Of a DNA stretch of 64,000 bases, positions 34,605-43,451 are shown one piece after another. The number at the start of each line of letters is the position of its first letter. Within the stretch, counting starts at the first letter, position 1. Location: positions 3,656,001 through 3,720,000 of the forward strand of contig NZ_FNLB01000006.1 in NCBI RefSeq assembly GCF_900104145.1, in the 5' to 3' direction. Source of the DNA: Pseudovibrio sp. Tun.PSC04-5.I4 (GTDB lineage: Bacteria > Pseudomonadota > Alphaproteobacteria > Rhizobiales > Stappiaceae). The position numbers were made by a program, and so were the translations under genes. Under the pieces are notes generated by a model. The model was given only the letters and a program-made list of their open reading frames with translations, did no database searches and was not told where the DNA came from.

Positions 34605-34628
34605 CCCTTCTTTTCTTTAGGAGAAGGG
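34605..34628 (+). terminator. Hairpin after the small membrane protein gene
   Basis: CCCTTCT (34605-34611) and AGAAGGG (34622-34628) can pair around a ten-base T-rich loop, eight bases after the stop. There is no long T-run after the stem, so efficiency is uncertain. Confidence 0.45.
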
Positions 34629-34686
34629 GCTTGCCAAGCGGGGGTTTAGCCCATATACCCCCGTTCATCGCAGCAGCGAAGTCTAG

Positions 34687-34761
34687 GCGCCCATCGTCTA
34701 GCGGTTAGGACGCCGCCCTTTCACGGCGGAAACAGGGGTTCGATTCCCCTTGGGCGTACCA
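34687..34761 (+). tRNA. tRNA-Glu (UUC), first copy
   Basis: A 75-nt cloverleaf including an encoded CCA. The acceptor GCGCCCA pairs with TGGGCGT at the 3' side. The anticodon stem CCGCC/GGCGG carries loop CTTTCAC, anticodon TTC, at 34720-34722. The T arm is GGGGTTCGATTCCCC. Confidence 0.97.
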
Positions 34762-34831
34762 AAGACTTTAGTTGCGATACCAGGTAGTTATCTACTTGTA
34801 GACAAGGCTCTATAGCCTTCTCACTATGTGA

Positions 34832-34906
34832 GCGCCCATCGTCTAGCGGTTAGGACGCCGCCCTTTCACGGCGGAAACAGGGGTTCGATTCCCCTTGGGC
34901 GTACCA
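34832..34906 (+). tRNA. tRNA-Glu (UUC), second copy
   Basis: A second 75-nt tRNA-Glu gene identical base for base to the one at 34687-34761. It is separated from it by 70 bases of unrelated spacer. Both copies include CCA. The identity covers the tRNA only, not the flanks. Confidence 0.97.
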
Positions 34907-35062
34907 CTTGTTTTCCTTCCCAAAATTGTTGAAATTATAGCGCAGTGATAGTTGCTGTGAGCAATTCTGTTGATGAGTTGTGGGTTACTGCCATTGTGCG
35001 GGAACACATATCTGATCCCGCTGCCCGATTTTCTCTGCCTATTTAAAGAATTTCAGAGTTTT

Positions 35063-35341
35063 TTAGAACCAGCGGCCATTTAGGCCTGCTCCAAGGTGGT
35101 GATCTTCTTTTTCACCTTCCACATCCGCCCAGAGTTTTTCGTCAGCATTGCCAGCTTGTTTTGCGCTCTTGACTGTCTTTGCGAGACTTTCACTGAGTTG
35201 CGCGTTCATTTTTTTCAGGTCATCCATGTTGTCGAGCACTTCGATGCGCGCCTCTGCTGATTGGATAGTGGTCTTCAATGCGGTTGGCTTCTTTTCAGAT
35301 TGCCTGTTTGCACTGTGTTGCCGTTCCATAACGCGGGTCAC
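35063..35341 (-). CDS. Small predicted helical protein of unknown function
   Basis: A 92-residue hydrophilic protein. The middle (about 25-70) reads as a helix or short coiled coil (EARIEVLDNMDDLKKMNAQL), and the end is NGRWF. I recognise no family. The frame starts with GTG at 35341, preceded by GAGGG seven bases upstream on the minus strand; an ATG four codons later has no better site. Composition is like real coding sequence (balanced charge, few rare residues), so I keep it as a probable gene. Confidence 0.5.
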   Translation of the reverse strand: MTRVMERQHSANRQSEKKPTALKTTIQSAEARIEVLDNMDDLKKMNAQLSESLAKTVKSAKQAGNADEKLWADVEGEKEDHHLGAGLNGRWF

Positions 35342-35631
35342 AGGTGGTCCCTCTAATGTGTTATTGCCGAACTTTTATGATGCAGTGTTTTGATCCGCAT
35401 GACCTTTATCGGATTTCTCTGGGCGGTATCATGACAAAGATTGAAAAAGTTACAGCTCGTCCCCTTTTATGACGTATTAATACTAAGAGTAGGGGAGCCG
35501 AGGCAAGAGGACTTTTGTGCCAAAATAATCTAATGGTTGGCTGGATGCCTCTCAGTTTTTAGCTATAGTACTGTGAAACATCGCAAATTGCAGATGTTAG
35601 GTAAGTATAAAAAAATAATCGGACTTGATTC

Positions 35632-36441
35632 ATGATGCTGGTTTCTCGCCACAACTCCATACTTGATATTGCCCGTGAGACCGGAAAGGTTGAAGTGGAT
35701 GAACTTGCCCTCCGGTTTTCTGTATCTCCGCAGACTATTCGTAAAGACTTGAAAGAGTTGAGTGATCAGGGATTGTTGACACGAGTTCACGGCGGTGCGT
35801 TGCTGTCGTTTGGTGTTGAGAATATGGGGTACTCCGCGCGGCAAGATCTGGCAGGTAAGGAAAAAGAGGAAATTGGCCAGGCTGCTGCTGACCTCATTCC
35901 TGATCGTGCGTCTTTGTTTGTGAATATCGGTACGACGACAGAAGCGGTAGCCCGTGCGCTGATCCAGCATACCGGACTGATGATCATTACCAATAATCTC
36001 AACGTTGCCAGCACTCTGCGCCCGTTCTCCGAGAATGAAGTCATTATCTCCGGTGGGCTTGTGCGGTCTTCTGATGGTGGTATCGTCGGTGAGGCCGCAG
36101 CAGATTTTATCCGGCAGTTCAAGGTGGACTATGCAGTGATCGGTGTGTCTGCGCTGGATCGTGATGGAGCGCTGCTGGACTATGATTATCGTGAGGTGCG
36201 CGTTGCGCAGGCGATTATCGAGAATGCGCGTCACGTCATTTTGGTGGCTGACCGGACGAAGTTTGAGCGCTCAGCGCCTGTTCGCATCGGGCATATCGCG
36301 CAAGTGAATACATTTGTGACGGATACGCTCGTCTCGCAGGATTACAGGCAGTTGCTCGCAGATAATGAAGTGCGGTTGGTGGAGGTCGCCGGCGCATCAA
36401 AGGCGCAGAGTGCTCCTACTCACTCAGCAGCAGAAGCATAA
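35632..36441 (+). CDS. glpR: DeoR-family repressor, GlpR type
   Basis: A 269-residue regulator. The N-terminal DeoR helix-turn-helix is at about 5-57 (RHNSILDIARETGKVEVDEL, SVSPQTIRKDLKELSDQGLL, TRVHGGA). The DeoR C-terminal sugar-phosphate sensor follows (NIGTTTEAVARAL, NNLNVASTL, IISGGLVRSSDGGIVG, VADRTKFERSAPVRIGHI). The sequence is closest in feel to GlpR, which responds to glycerol-3-phosphate; glpD and glpK are 18 kb away in the same window. No ribosome site stands out before the ATG pair at 35632 and 35635. Confidence 0.85.
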   Translation: MMLVSRHNSILDIARETGKVEVDELALRFSVSPQTIRKDLKELSDQGLLTRVHGGALLSFGVENMGYSARQDLAGKEKEEIGQAAADLIPDRASLFVNIGTTTEAVARALIQHTGLMIITNNLNVASTLRPFSENEVIISGGLVRSSDGGIVGEAAADFIRQFKVDYAVIGVSALDRDGALLDYDYREVRVAQAIIENARHVILVADRTKFERSAPVRIGHIAQVNTFVTDTLVSQDYRQLLADNEVRLVEVAGASKAQSAPTHSAAEA

Positions 36442-36539
36442 GTCCGGTACAGTCGCGTTTGTAATGGCAGTACCGAAGCTGCTGAGGGCTTTCAATTATC
36501 TCTGAGTTTGAAAATCAGGACCCCCTCACGGAATAGCCT

Positions 36540-37868
36540 TTAGCCGTGTGAGTTGCTGGTTTTTCTGACATCAGCAATGCGCTCAGCCAAATTTTTATCA
36601 TCCTCGGGGGCGACCGCAGTATCGTCTGCTTTGGATGTTGCTCCAGCAGTCTTTGCGGCGGCGGCTTTACGAGTCCGTGGTTTGGCTGTTTTTGCAGAAG
36701 CGCGTGCCCGTCGTGTTTTAGGCTCTGGAGTTTCCACAGGGGCATCTGCTCCGGTTAACGTGCTGAGATCATTTAGGACCTCGTCGTACTTGTCGGAGAG
36801 TGGTGGATTTTCTGAAATTGCTTTTGCGGTGATTTGTGCGGCCAGATCCTTCAACTCATTGCGCAGGTCGACAGCATCTTCGATCTTGCTGGAGCTCTTG
36901 GCTCTTTCCTCAAGTTGTTTTGTCAGCTGCTCAATAGTCTTCTTTGCGTCGTCTAGATTGGTTTCTAAGCTTTTCATGTGTTCAGGCGTCTTAATATTCG
37001 GATTTGAAAGGGAGCGCTTTGCTGGCTGTGTTTGTGCTGCTTTTTCCACTTTCAGATCGTGTTTGAGTTTATCCCGCTCCCGCTCCAAAGAACCATAGCG
37101 GCTCTTGAGCTTGGAGAAGGACTGGGAAGCAAGTTGCGCCGCTTCGGCGGGAGACGTCGGTTTGCGTTTGGTGTCTGCTTCAGCTGTCATCTCTGAGACT
37201 TGCTTGGAAATCTGTGCAGCCAGATCTGCTAGCGGGTTGTTCATGTCTTCAAGGCCAGCGGTATCAACGGGTGCTACCGGCTTAGCAGAAGCTGGGGCTT
37301 CCTTGAGCTCTTGATCAAGCTCACGCGTTTTCTTTGCGGCGGCTTTTTGCTGTAACTCGATGATTTCCGCGGATTGTTGCTGCTCTGCGACAACCGGAGT
37401 CGGCTCTGGTGCCTCGGAAGCAGTTTCGTCCGGTTCAGCTATGGGATCTGTGGTTATACGGTCCTCCGCGGAGAACGGGATTGGGTCTGATGGCGAGCGG
37501 CGGCGTAAAAAGCGGGTCGCCTTTTGAGCCATGCTCTTGCGATCACGTGCTGACTTGAGCTGTACAACGCTTAATTCTTCTTGTAACTCGGCAACTTTCG
37601 CGTCAGCCAATGACCGGGCAGATGCGTTTTCTGCCATTTTTTCAGTCATGTTTTGAAGGCGCACTTCCATTTGGCGCACGGCGATAGCGTGCTTTGCGCG
37701 TAAGGCATCCTTTGCCATTGTGGCTCTGGCATAGCTAATTGGATTGGACGCCTCAATCGCTTTGCGCGTGAGACGTACAGCTCGGCCCCATATGAAGGGG
37801 AGGGCCGCGAGTGCTAAGATACTCGCCAGGAAAAAGCCCAGAGCAATATAAAGTGCAATTTCAATCAC
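36540..37868 (-). CDS. Membrane-anchored coiled-coil protein of unknown function
   Basis: A 442-residue protein. An N-terminal membrane helix is at about 4-28 (ALYIALGFFLASILALAALP). A long helical, coiled-coil-prone region follows (about 35-130). Then comes an Ala/Pro/Glu-rich linker, a second helical segment with LERERDKLKHDLKVEK near 265, and a basic Ala/Lys/Arg tail (ARASAKTAKPRTRKAAAAKT) like those that bind nucleic acid. The start is GTG at 37868, since an in-frame stop lies two codons upstream. Function unknown; anchoring something to the inner membrane would fit. Confidence 0.7.
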   Translation of the reverse strand: MIEIALYIALGFFLASILALAALPFIWGRAVRLTRKAIEASNPISYARATMAKDALRAKHAIAVRQMEVRLQNMTEKMAENASARSLADAKVAELQEELSVVQLKSARDRKSMAQKATRFLRRRSPSDPIPFSAEDRITTDPIAEPDETASEAPEPTPVVAEQQQSAEIIELQQKAAAKKTRELDQELKEAPASAKPVAPVDTAGLEDMNNPLADLAAQISKQVSEMTAEADTKRKPTSPAEAAQLASQSFSKLKSRYGSLERERDKLKHDLKVEKAAQTQPAKRSLSNPNIKTPEHMKSLETNLDDAKKTIEQLTKQLEERAKSSSKIEDAVDLRNELKDLAAQITAKAISENPPLSDKYDEVLNDLSTLTGADAPVETPEPKTRRARASAKTAKPRTRKAAAAKTAGATSKADDTAVAPEDDKNLAERIADVRKTSNSHG

Positions 37869-37976
37869 AAACTATGCCTGATCTATTTTAGGGGCGGGCG
37901 AGGTCATTTCAATGCGAAGCATAATCTCTCACACGCCTTAATATGCCAACATATAACTAACGCCGAGTTAGTTATA

Positions 37977-38573
37977 TCAGAAAGGATTCCATGTTGGCTT
38001 CCTAGTAAATTTCAAATAGCCCATATTGAGGCCAAGGCGTGCGCCAACACCTGCGCGAACGGGAACAATAAAGACATCGTTGTTGGACAATACCTGCATG
38101 CCAAAGCCGCCAACCAAGTAAGCCGAGCCTTTTGCACCTACATAGCGCTTATAGATTGCGTCGACGCTTGGCAGATCATAAACCAGCATCATGACGCGTG
38201 CGCCATCACCTCCGACATCAAAGCCGAGAGATGGGCCTTGCCAAAAAATCTGGTGGTTGCCTGCATTGCGAGTGTAAAGCGTACCTTCACCATATGCAGC
38301 ACCTGCGAAGAAAGCAGCAGAGCCTTCTTGTCCCAGGATATAGCCGTTTGGTTCGCCGTATTTCTGCACTGCTCGTTCAACAACCTGTGCCAAACCGGTT
38401 GAGATAGACCCAAAGAACTCATGACCAGCAGTCATGATATCTGTTTCGTGGTAGCGCGATTGATCTGCGCTCGATTGCGCAAATGAGTGTGTGTTTAACG
38501 CCAGCAGTGCGAAGCAGGCGCAAAGGATGAATGCAGCTTTGTTGCGCAGATTGCCGAACAGGCTCGTCATCAT
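37977..38573 (-). CDS. eipA: DUF1134 periplasmic protein (EipA-like)
   Basis: A 198-residue secreted protein with a signal peptide ending near residue 33 (LNTHSFAQ). The conserved DUF1134 core contains YGEPNGYILGQEGSAAF, GEGTLYTRNAG, WQGPSLGFDVGGDGAR, YLVGGFGMQVL and VPVRAGVGARLGLNMGYLKF. The Brucella member EipA supports envelope integrity and stress resistance. From memory, eipA, chpT and ctrA are close neighbours in Brucella; here chpT is 0.8 kb away. AAGGAG lies eight bases before the ATG. Confidence 0.85.
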   Translation of the reverse strand: MMTSLFGNLRNKAAFILCACFALLALNTHSFAQSSADQSRYHETDIMTAGHEFFGSISTGLAQVVERAVQKYGEPNGYILGQEGSAAFFAGAAYGEGTLYTRNAGNHQIFWQGPSLGFDVGGDGARVMMLVYDLPSVDAIYKRYVGAKGSAYLVGGFGMQVLSNNDVFIVPVRAGVGARLGLNMGYLKFTRKPTWNPF

Positions 38574-38802
38574 GCCAACGTCTCCTTCTAAGAAACCCGA
38601 GTATTTGGTTTATTTAGAGCAATTCCAAAATTAAAAGCATACTGCAACATCTAGGTGCAACAAGTAATAATGCCTTACATCTACCTAGCAGTTAATCACT
38701 GTATACAGGGGTAAAAATGTGCATCGCGTTGGCCTGAAGTTGCGTATTTTGTATTTGTATCGAACTTACTTGATTAGTTAATGCAGGTGATTCGGACTCT
38801 GG

Positions 38803-39288
38803 ATGGGCAATTCTATGATTTTTGTGGTTTTCTACAGAAAAATGATGATTTGGGGCTGCTTTGCCAGTTGCAGTCTCGTTTTTCTGCTGCTGGCTTGTGG
38901 AGTTAGCTCTGCAGAGGACCGCTCCCAGTATTCCCTCTCCAGATGTGATCCAGTGTCCTATCAGATTGCAAACGCCCCTGAAAAAGGGCGCGAGGACCTT
39001 TCTTTGTCATGGGGTGGTCGTATTTGGGCCTTCACGAATGAGGGGAATAGAGAGGCGTTTAAACGTGATCCGAAAATCTATGCCCCTTTATTTCAGGGAT
39101 GCGATGCGCTTTCACTTGCGCAAGGTTATCGAGCTGAAGGATTGGCGAAAATCTACCTTGTTTATAATCAGAGGTTGCTGGTGTTCCAAAGTCGGGAACA
39201 CCGAGCATTGTTTTTGACTGAACCGGATACGATCCTCGCAAAGGCACAAAGTCGTGCACGCGATGTAAAATGCGGTCCATATCAATAA
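38803..39288 (+). CDS. Secreted YHS-domain-like protein
   Basis: A 161-residue protein with an N-terminal hydrophobic stretch at about 14-36 (MMIWGCFASCSLVFLLLACG) that could be a signal peptide or anchor. The rest resembles YHS-domain proteins: DPVSYQIANAPEKGREDLSL, then FTNEGNREAFKRDPKIYAPL, QGCDALSLAQGYRAEG and a repeat-like end. YHS domains often accompany metal handling or redox enzymes; the role here is unknown. It does not overlap its neighbours and is followed 94 bp later by chpT. Confidence 0.65.
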   Translation: MGNSMIFVVFYRKMMIWGCFASCSLVFLLLACGVSSAEDRSQYSLSRCDPVSYQIANAPEKGREDLSLSWGGRIWAFTNEGNREAFKRDPKIYAPLFQGCDALSLAQGYRAEGLAKIYLVYNQRLLVFQSREHRALFLTEPDTILAKAQSRARDVKCGPYQ

Positions 39289-39381
39289 TGTCTTGCTTGG
39301 CTTTAAACCGGCAGGAATGTACCTTTTTCGCCACATCACGAATCAATTACATGGCCAGTAGGCCAAAGTTTCGGAGCGGTT

Positions 39382-40038
39382 ATGTCAGTATTTAAAGATT
39401 TGTCTTCCCTTGATCTTGCCGCACTCGTCGCAAGTCGCGTGTGTCACGACATTATTTCACCTGTTGGGGCTATAACCAATGGTTTGGAAGTGCTGGACGA
39501 AGAAGGTAATGAAGACATGGCAGATTTTGCTATGGACCTCATTCGTAAATCAGCGCGGCAAGCTTCTGCAAAATTACAATTCGCTCGGCTTGCTTTTGGA
39601 GCTGCCGGTTCTGCAGGAGCTGAGATTGATCTAGGAGATGCTCAGGAAGTCGCTACCGGGTATATGAGCAATGAGAAAGCGAATCTTGAGTGGGCTATGC
39701 CACGCCTGCTTTTGCCTAAGAATCAGGTGAAACTGGTTTTGAATCTCCTTTTACTCATGAATCAATGTGTTCCACGGGGTGGGATTATTACCATCAGTAT
39801 GGAAGAGGATGCACAGGCTCCAAATTTTCTACTCAAAGCCGAGGGAACCAATGCACGAATCCCACAGGTTGTAGGTGAAATATTGTCTGGACAGGAGCCA
39901 GAACGCATTGATGCTCATACAGTTCAGCCAATTTATGCCGTTTTGTTAGCAGGTGAGGCGGGATTCAATATTGAGTTATCTAAAGACGGTGACATCGTTA
40001 TATGCAAGGTGAATACTCATGTTTCTACATCCGTATGA
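39382..40038 (+). CDS. chpT: Histidine phosphotransferase ChpT
   Basis: A 218-residue dimeric phosphotransferase. The motif ASRVCHDIISPVGAITNGLEVL carries the phosphorylated H22. The C-terminal half has a degenerate kinase-like ATPase fold lacking ATP-binding motifs. In Caulobacter and Brucella ChpT relays phosphate from the hybrid kinase CckA to CtrA and CpdR. Here it lies directly upstream of a che operon whose CheA has its own receiver, and 8 kb from ctrA. CckA is not in the window. Confidence 0.9.
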   Translation: MSVFKDLSSLDLAALVASRVCHDIISPVGAITNGLEVLDEEGNEDMADFAMDLIRKSARQASAKLQFARLAFGAAGSAGAEIDLGDAQEVATGYMSNEKANLEWAMPRLLLPKNQVKLVLNLLLLMNQCVPRGGIITISMEEDAQAPNFLLKAEGTNARIPQVVGEILSGQEPERIDAHTVQPIYAVLLAGEAGFNIELSKDGDIVICKVNTHVSTSV

Positions 40039-40100
40039 TCCCTAGTTAAAAACAATCAGTTATCCTAGGTTGGATGAATCTCACAATCTTTCAACCTATG

Positions 40101-40131
40101 TTAACCGTTTCGCTTAACACTCAACCTTAAC
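40101..40131 (+). promoter_or_regulatory. Triple TTAAC repeat upstream of cheA
   Basis: TTAAC occurs at 40101, 40114 and 40127, exactly 13 bases apart, within 60-85 bases of the cheA start. The half-site resembles that of CtrA, but the spacing (N9 between TTAA blocks) is not the usual N7. It may be an operator array for some regulator, or chance in A/T-rich DNA. Confidence 0.3.
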
Positions 40132-40184
40132 GAAATTTCGGAGTCTCATGTTGAGGCTCCCTTAAGCATTGAGTGGGTGCGGGC

Positions 40185-42929
40185 ATGGACGATCTTCTCA
40201 GAGAGTTTCTCACTGAGACCAATGAAAGCTTGGATGTTGTCGACGTAGAATTGGTGAAGTTTGAGCAAGAGCCAAACAACGCAAAAATTCTCAACAACAT
40301 CTTCAGGTTGGTGCATACGATAAAAGGCACTTGTGGGTTCTTAGGACTGCCGCGGTTGGAAGCAATTGCTCACGCTGCTGAAACTTTGATGGGCAAGTTC
40401 CGCGATGGTGTTCCTGTAACCCATGAAGCTGTGACACTTGTTCTTGGTTCAATTGATCGAATTAAAGATATTCTTACGGATCTTGAAACTGCTAATGGTG
40501 CTGAGCCTGATGGCACGGACCGCGATCTGATTGATGAATTGGAGCGTCTTGCTCTGAGCGCAGAAGATGACGACATGGCTGCTGCTATGGCGGAGGATAA
40601 AGCTGCTGAGGAGGAAGAAGGCAACGATGTCTTACAGGTTTTGGAGCGTCCGCTTCGTCCTGGTGAAGTTTCCTTAGAGGATCTTGAACGCGCCTTTCAG
40701 GAAGCTGATATCGAGATTGAACTGCCAGTTGCCGAAGAAGAGATTGAGGAAGAAACCGAACTTGTTGCTCCTATCTCCGCAACTTCTCCTGCAGAGGTAA
40801 AAGCTCCTCAGCAAGAAGCGGTGAAGCCAAAAAATCCAAGTGGTGTAGGTAAAGCATCTGGCCAAAGTGTTTCCAATCAATCTATTCGTGTGAACGTTGA
40901 GACACTGGAACACTTGATGACAATGGTTTCTGAACTGGTGCTGACACGCAACCAGCTGCTGGAAATCGCTCGTCGTCATGAAGACAGCGAGTTCAAAGTG
41001 CCTCTGCAGCGTCTGTCCAATGTGACGGGTGAGTTGCAAGAAGGTGTGATGAAGACGCGCATGCAACCAATCGGTAACGCATGGCAGAAGCTTCCACGTG
41101 TTGTTCGCGATCTTTCTCAGGAACTGAACAAGCCTATCGGGCTTGAGATGATTGGTGCTGAGACAGAACTTGATCGTCAGGTTCTGGAGCTGATCAAAGA
41201 TCCACTGACACATATGATCCGTAACTCTGCCGACCACGGTTTGGAAGATCCTGCTGAACGTGTCGCTGCTGGCAAGCCGGAAAAAGGGAACATCACTCTT
41301 TCTGCTTACCATGAAGGTGGTCACATCATCATCGAGGTTAAAGATGATGGTCGCGGTCTGAACCTTGAAAAAATTAAGGAAAAGGCACTTAAAAGCGGCA
41401 TTACGACTGAAGCTGAACTCGAAAAGATGCCAGATCAGCAGATCTATAAGTTCATCTTTGCAGCCGGCTTCTCCACAGCGGCAAGCGTAACCAGTGTATC
41501 TGGTCGCGGTGTTGGCATGGATGTTGTCCGTAACAATGTGGAAATGATTGGTGGCTCAATTGATTTGCGCTCGACGGCGGGCCGTGGATCAAGCTTCATC
41601 ATCAAGATTCCACTGACACTTGCTATTGTGTCCACGTTGATCGTGGAAGCAGCCGGTAATCGTTATGCGATCCCTCAGCTTTCCGTGGTGGAACTGGTGC
41701 GTGTTCAGTCCAACTCAGAACATCGTATAGAGCGGCTTAAAGATCGCCCGGTCCTGCGCTTACGCAGTAAGCTTTTGCCACTGGTACATATGTCAGAATT
41801 GCTTGGTCAGACTGAAGACGCTGATCTTGATGAAGACAATGGCTTTATCGTGGTTATGCAAGTTGGCAGTCAGTTGTTCGGCGTTGTTGTTGATGGTGTC
41901 TTCCACACGGATGAGATTGTTGTGAAGCCAATGTCTTCCATGCTGCGCAACATCAACATGTTCTCCGGCAATACCATCCTTGGCGATGGCTCCGTTATTA
42001 TGATCATCGATCCAAATGGTGTGGCCAGCGCGATGGCAAGTCACGCATCAGGAACCTTGAGCGATACTGCGGACGATGAGCGATCTCAGGAAGATCTGAG
42101 CGTAGTTGACGTGGATGCACCAATTTCACTGCTGCTGTTCCGTTCCGGTTCTGATGAGCCTAAAGCGGTTCCATTGTCTCTGGTTACCCGTCTTGAGGAG
42201 TTCGACATCTCCAAGATCGAACGTTCCAATGGTCGTGATCTGGTGCAGTACCGTGGGGCATTGATGCCTCTGGTTTACCTCAATGAAGGTGACACCCATA
42301 AGACTGAAGGCACTCAGCCAATGCTGGTGTTCTCTGACAATGGTCGTTCCATGGGTCTGGTTGTTGACAAGATCGTGGACATTGTTGAAGACCAGATGAA
42401 CATTGAAGTGGTTTCAGAGCGTCAGGGCGTGCTGGGGTCTGCCATTGTTCGGGAGCGTGCAACTGAGGTTATTGACCTTGGTTATTACCTGCCATTAGCC
42501 TTTGATGACTGGTTTATGCGCAAAGAAATCAACACGACCTCGAAGGCGAGAAAACTTCTCTTCATCGATGACAGTGCCTTCTTCCGCAATATGCTAACAC
42601 CGGTTCTGAAAGCGGCAAGATACGATGTAACTGTTTGCTCTAGCGCTCAAACCGCATATGAGTTGATGGAAAAGGGAACAGACTTCTCTGCGATTGTGAC
42701 TGACATTGAGATGCCAGATATCAGCGGCTATGAATTCTGTGAGAGCTTGCGTGGTGATACACGCTTCCGCCATCTCCCAATTATTGCGTTGTCTGCTGTG
42801 GTCACACCGGCATCCATTGAAAAAGGCCGTCAGGCTGGCTTCGATGACTATGTTGCCAAGTTTGACCGTCCAGGATTGCTTGCAGCGCTTAAAGATGTAT
42901 TGACCAATGAATTGGGAGTTGCAGCATGA
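40185..42929 (+). CDS. cheA: Hybrid chemotaxis kinase CheA with C-terminal receiver
   Basis: A 914-residue histidine kinase. The HPt domain carries H44 (RLVHTIKGTCGF). An acidic linker (about 125-230) is followed by the dimerisation domain (about 232-300) and the kinase domain, with HMIRNSADHG at 343-352, DDGRGL at 387-392 and GRGVGMDVV at 440-448. A CheW domain follows at about 480-615, and a second CheW-like segment at about 645-770. The C-terminal receiver is at about 788-908, with D795/D796, phosphoacceptor D840 and K892. CheA-CheY fusions of this kind are known in some alphaproteobacteria. The ATG at 40185 is preferred over the GTG 12 bases earlier. cheW overlaps by ATGA. Confidence 0.95.
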   Translation: MDDLLREFLTETNESLDVVDVELVKFEQEPNNAKILNNIFRLVHTIKGTCGFLGLPRLEAIAHAAETLMGKFRDGVPVTHEAVTLVLGSIDRIKDILTDLETANGAEPDGTDRDLIDELERLALSAEDDDMAAAMAEDKAAEEEEGNDVLQVLERPLRPGEVSLEDLERAFQEADIEIELPVAEEEIEEETELVAPISATSPAEVKAPQQEAVKPKNPSGVGKASGQSVSNQSIRVNVETLEHLMTMVSELVLTRNQLLEIARRHEDSEFKVPLQRLSNVTGELQEGVMKTRMQPIGNAWQKLPRVVRDLSQELNKPIGLEMIGAETELDRQVLELIKDPLTHMIRNSADHGLEDPAERVAAGKPEKGNITLSAYHEGGHIIIEVKDDGRGLNLEKIKEKALKSGITTEAELEKMPDQQIYKFIFAAGFSTAASVTSVSGRGVGMDVVRNNVEMIGGSIDLRSTAGRGSSFIIKIPLTLAIVSTLIVEAAGNRYAIPQLSVVELVRVQSNSEHRIERLKDRPVLRLRSKLLPLVHMSELLGQTEDADLDEDNGFIVVMQVGSQLFGVVVDGVFHTDEIVVKPMSSMLRNINMFSGNTILGDGSVIMIIDPNGVASAMASHASGTLSDTADDERSQEDLSVVDVDAPISLLLFRSGSDEPKAVPLSLVTRLEEFDISKIERSNGRDLVQYRGALMPLVYLNEGDTHKTEGTQPMLVFSDNGRSMGLVVDKIVDIVEDQMNIEVVSERQGVLGSAIVRERATEVIDLGYYLPLAFDDWFMRKEINTTSKARKLLFIDDSAFFRNMLTPVLKAARYDVTVCSSAQTAYELMEKGTDFSAIVTDIEMPDISGYEFCESLRGDTRFRHLPIIALSAVVTPASIEKGRQAGFDDYVAKFDRPGLLAALKDVLTNELGVAA

Positions 42930-43420
42930 CCGCTAATAGACTCACTGTCGTCGACAACGACGTTCGTCAGGGCAGCAGCGATCACATCCAGTATGTGACC
43001 GTTGTTATCGGGGGACAGTTGTTTGGTCTTCCTATCTCTCAGGTGCATGATGTTTTTGTGCCTGAGAAAGTGACGCATGTTCCGTTGGCCCCGCCTGAGG
43101 TTGAAGGTGTCTTGAACCTGCGCGGTCGCATCGTGACTGCCATCAACATGCGCCGCAAGCTGCACCTTAAGCCAAATGATGCTGATCAGGGGATGATGGC
43201 TGTTGGCATCGAATACAAAGGTGAGTCCTACGGCCTCGTGATTGATGCTGTAGGAGAGGTCCTTAATCTGCCGAAAAACGAGATGGAAGTGAACCCATCC
43301 AACCTTGACTTCCGTTGGGCCGAGATTTCCGGCGGCGTTCATCGTTTGGAGGGGCAGTTGATGGTCATTTTGGATGTCGACCGTCTGCTGAGCTCCCTGG
43401 TTGAACCTAAAGCTGCGTAA
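42926..43420 (+). CDS. cheW: Chemotaxis coupling protein CheW
   Basis: A 164-residue SH3-like scaffold that links CheA to chemoreceptors. Conserved CheW blocks are VVIGGQLFGLPISQVHDVF, GVLNLRGRIVTAINMRRKL and YGLVIDAVGEVL. An N-terminal extension of about 20 residues precedes the fold. The start overlaps the cheA stop by four bases, so the two are translationally coupled. No receptor gene is in the operon, so receptors are encoded elsewhere. Confidence 0.95.
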   Translation: MTANRLTVVDNDVRQGSSDHIQYVTVVIGGQLFGLPISQVHDVFVPEKVTHVPLAPPEVEGVLNLRGRIVTAINMRRKLHLKPNDADQGMMAVGIEYKGESYGLVIDAVGEVLNLPKNEMEVNPSNLDFRWAEISGGVHRLEGQLMVILDVDRLLSSLVEPKAA

Positions 43421-43451
43421 AGCATACCTTCGAAGCGAGAGAGCCAATTTA

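Noticed and set aside
34687..34906. Attachment site of a genomic island at the duplicated tRNA-Glu
   Set aside because: The second copy is a full functional tRNA, the spacer is 70 bp and no integrase or foreign genes are near.
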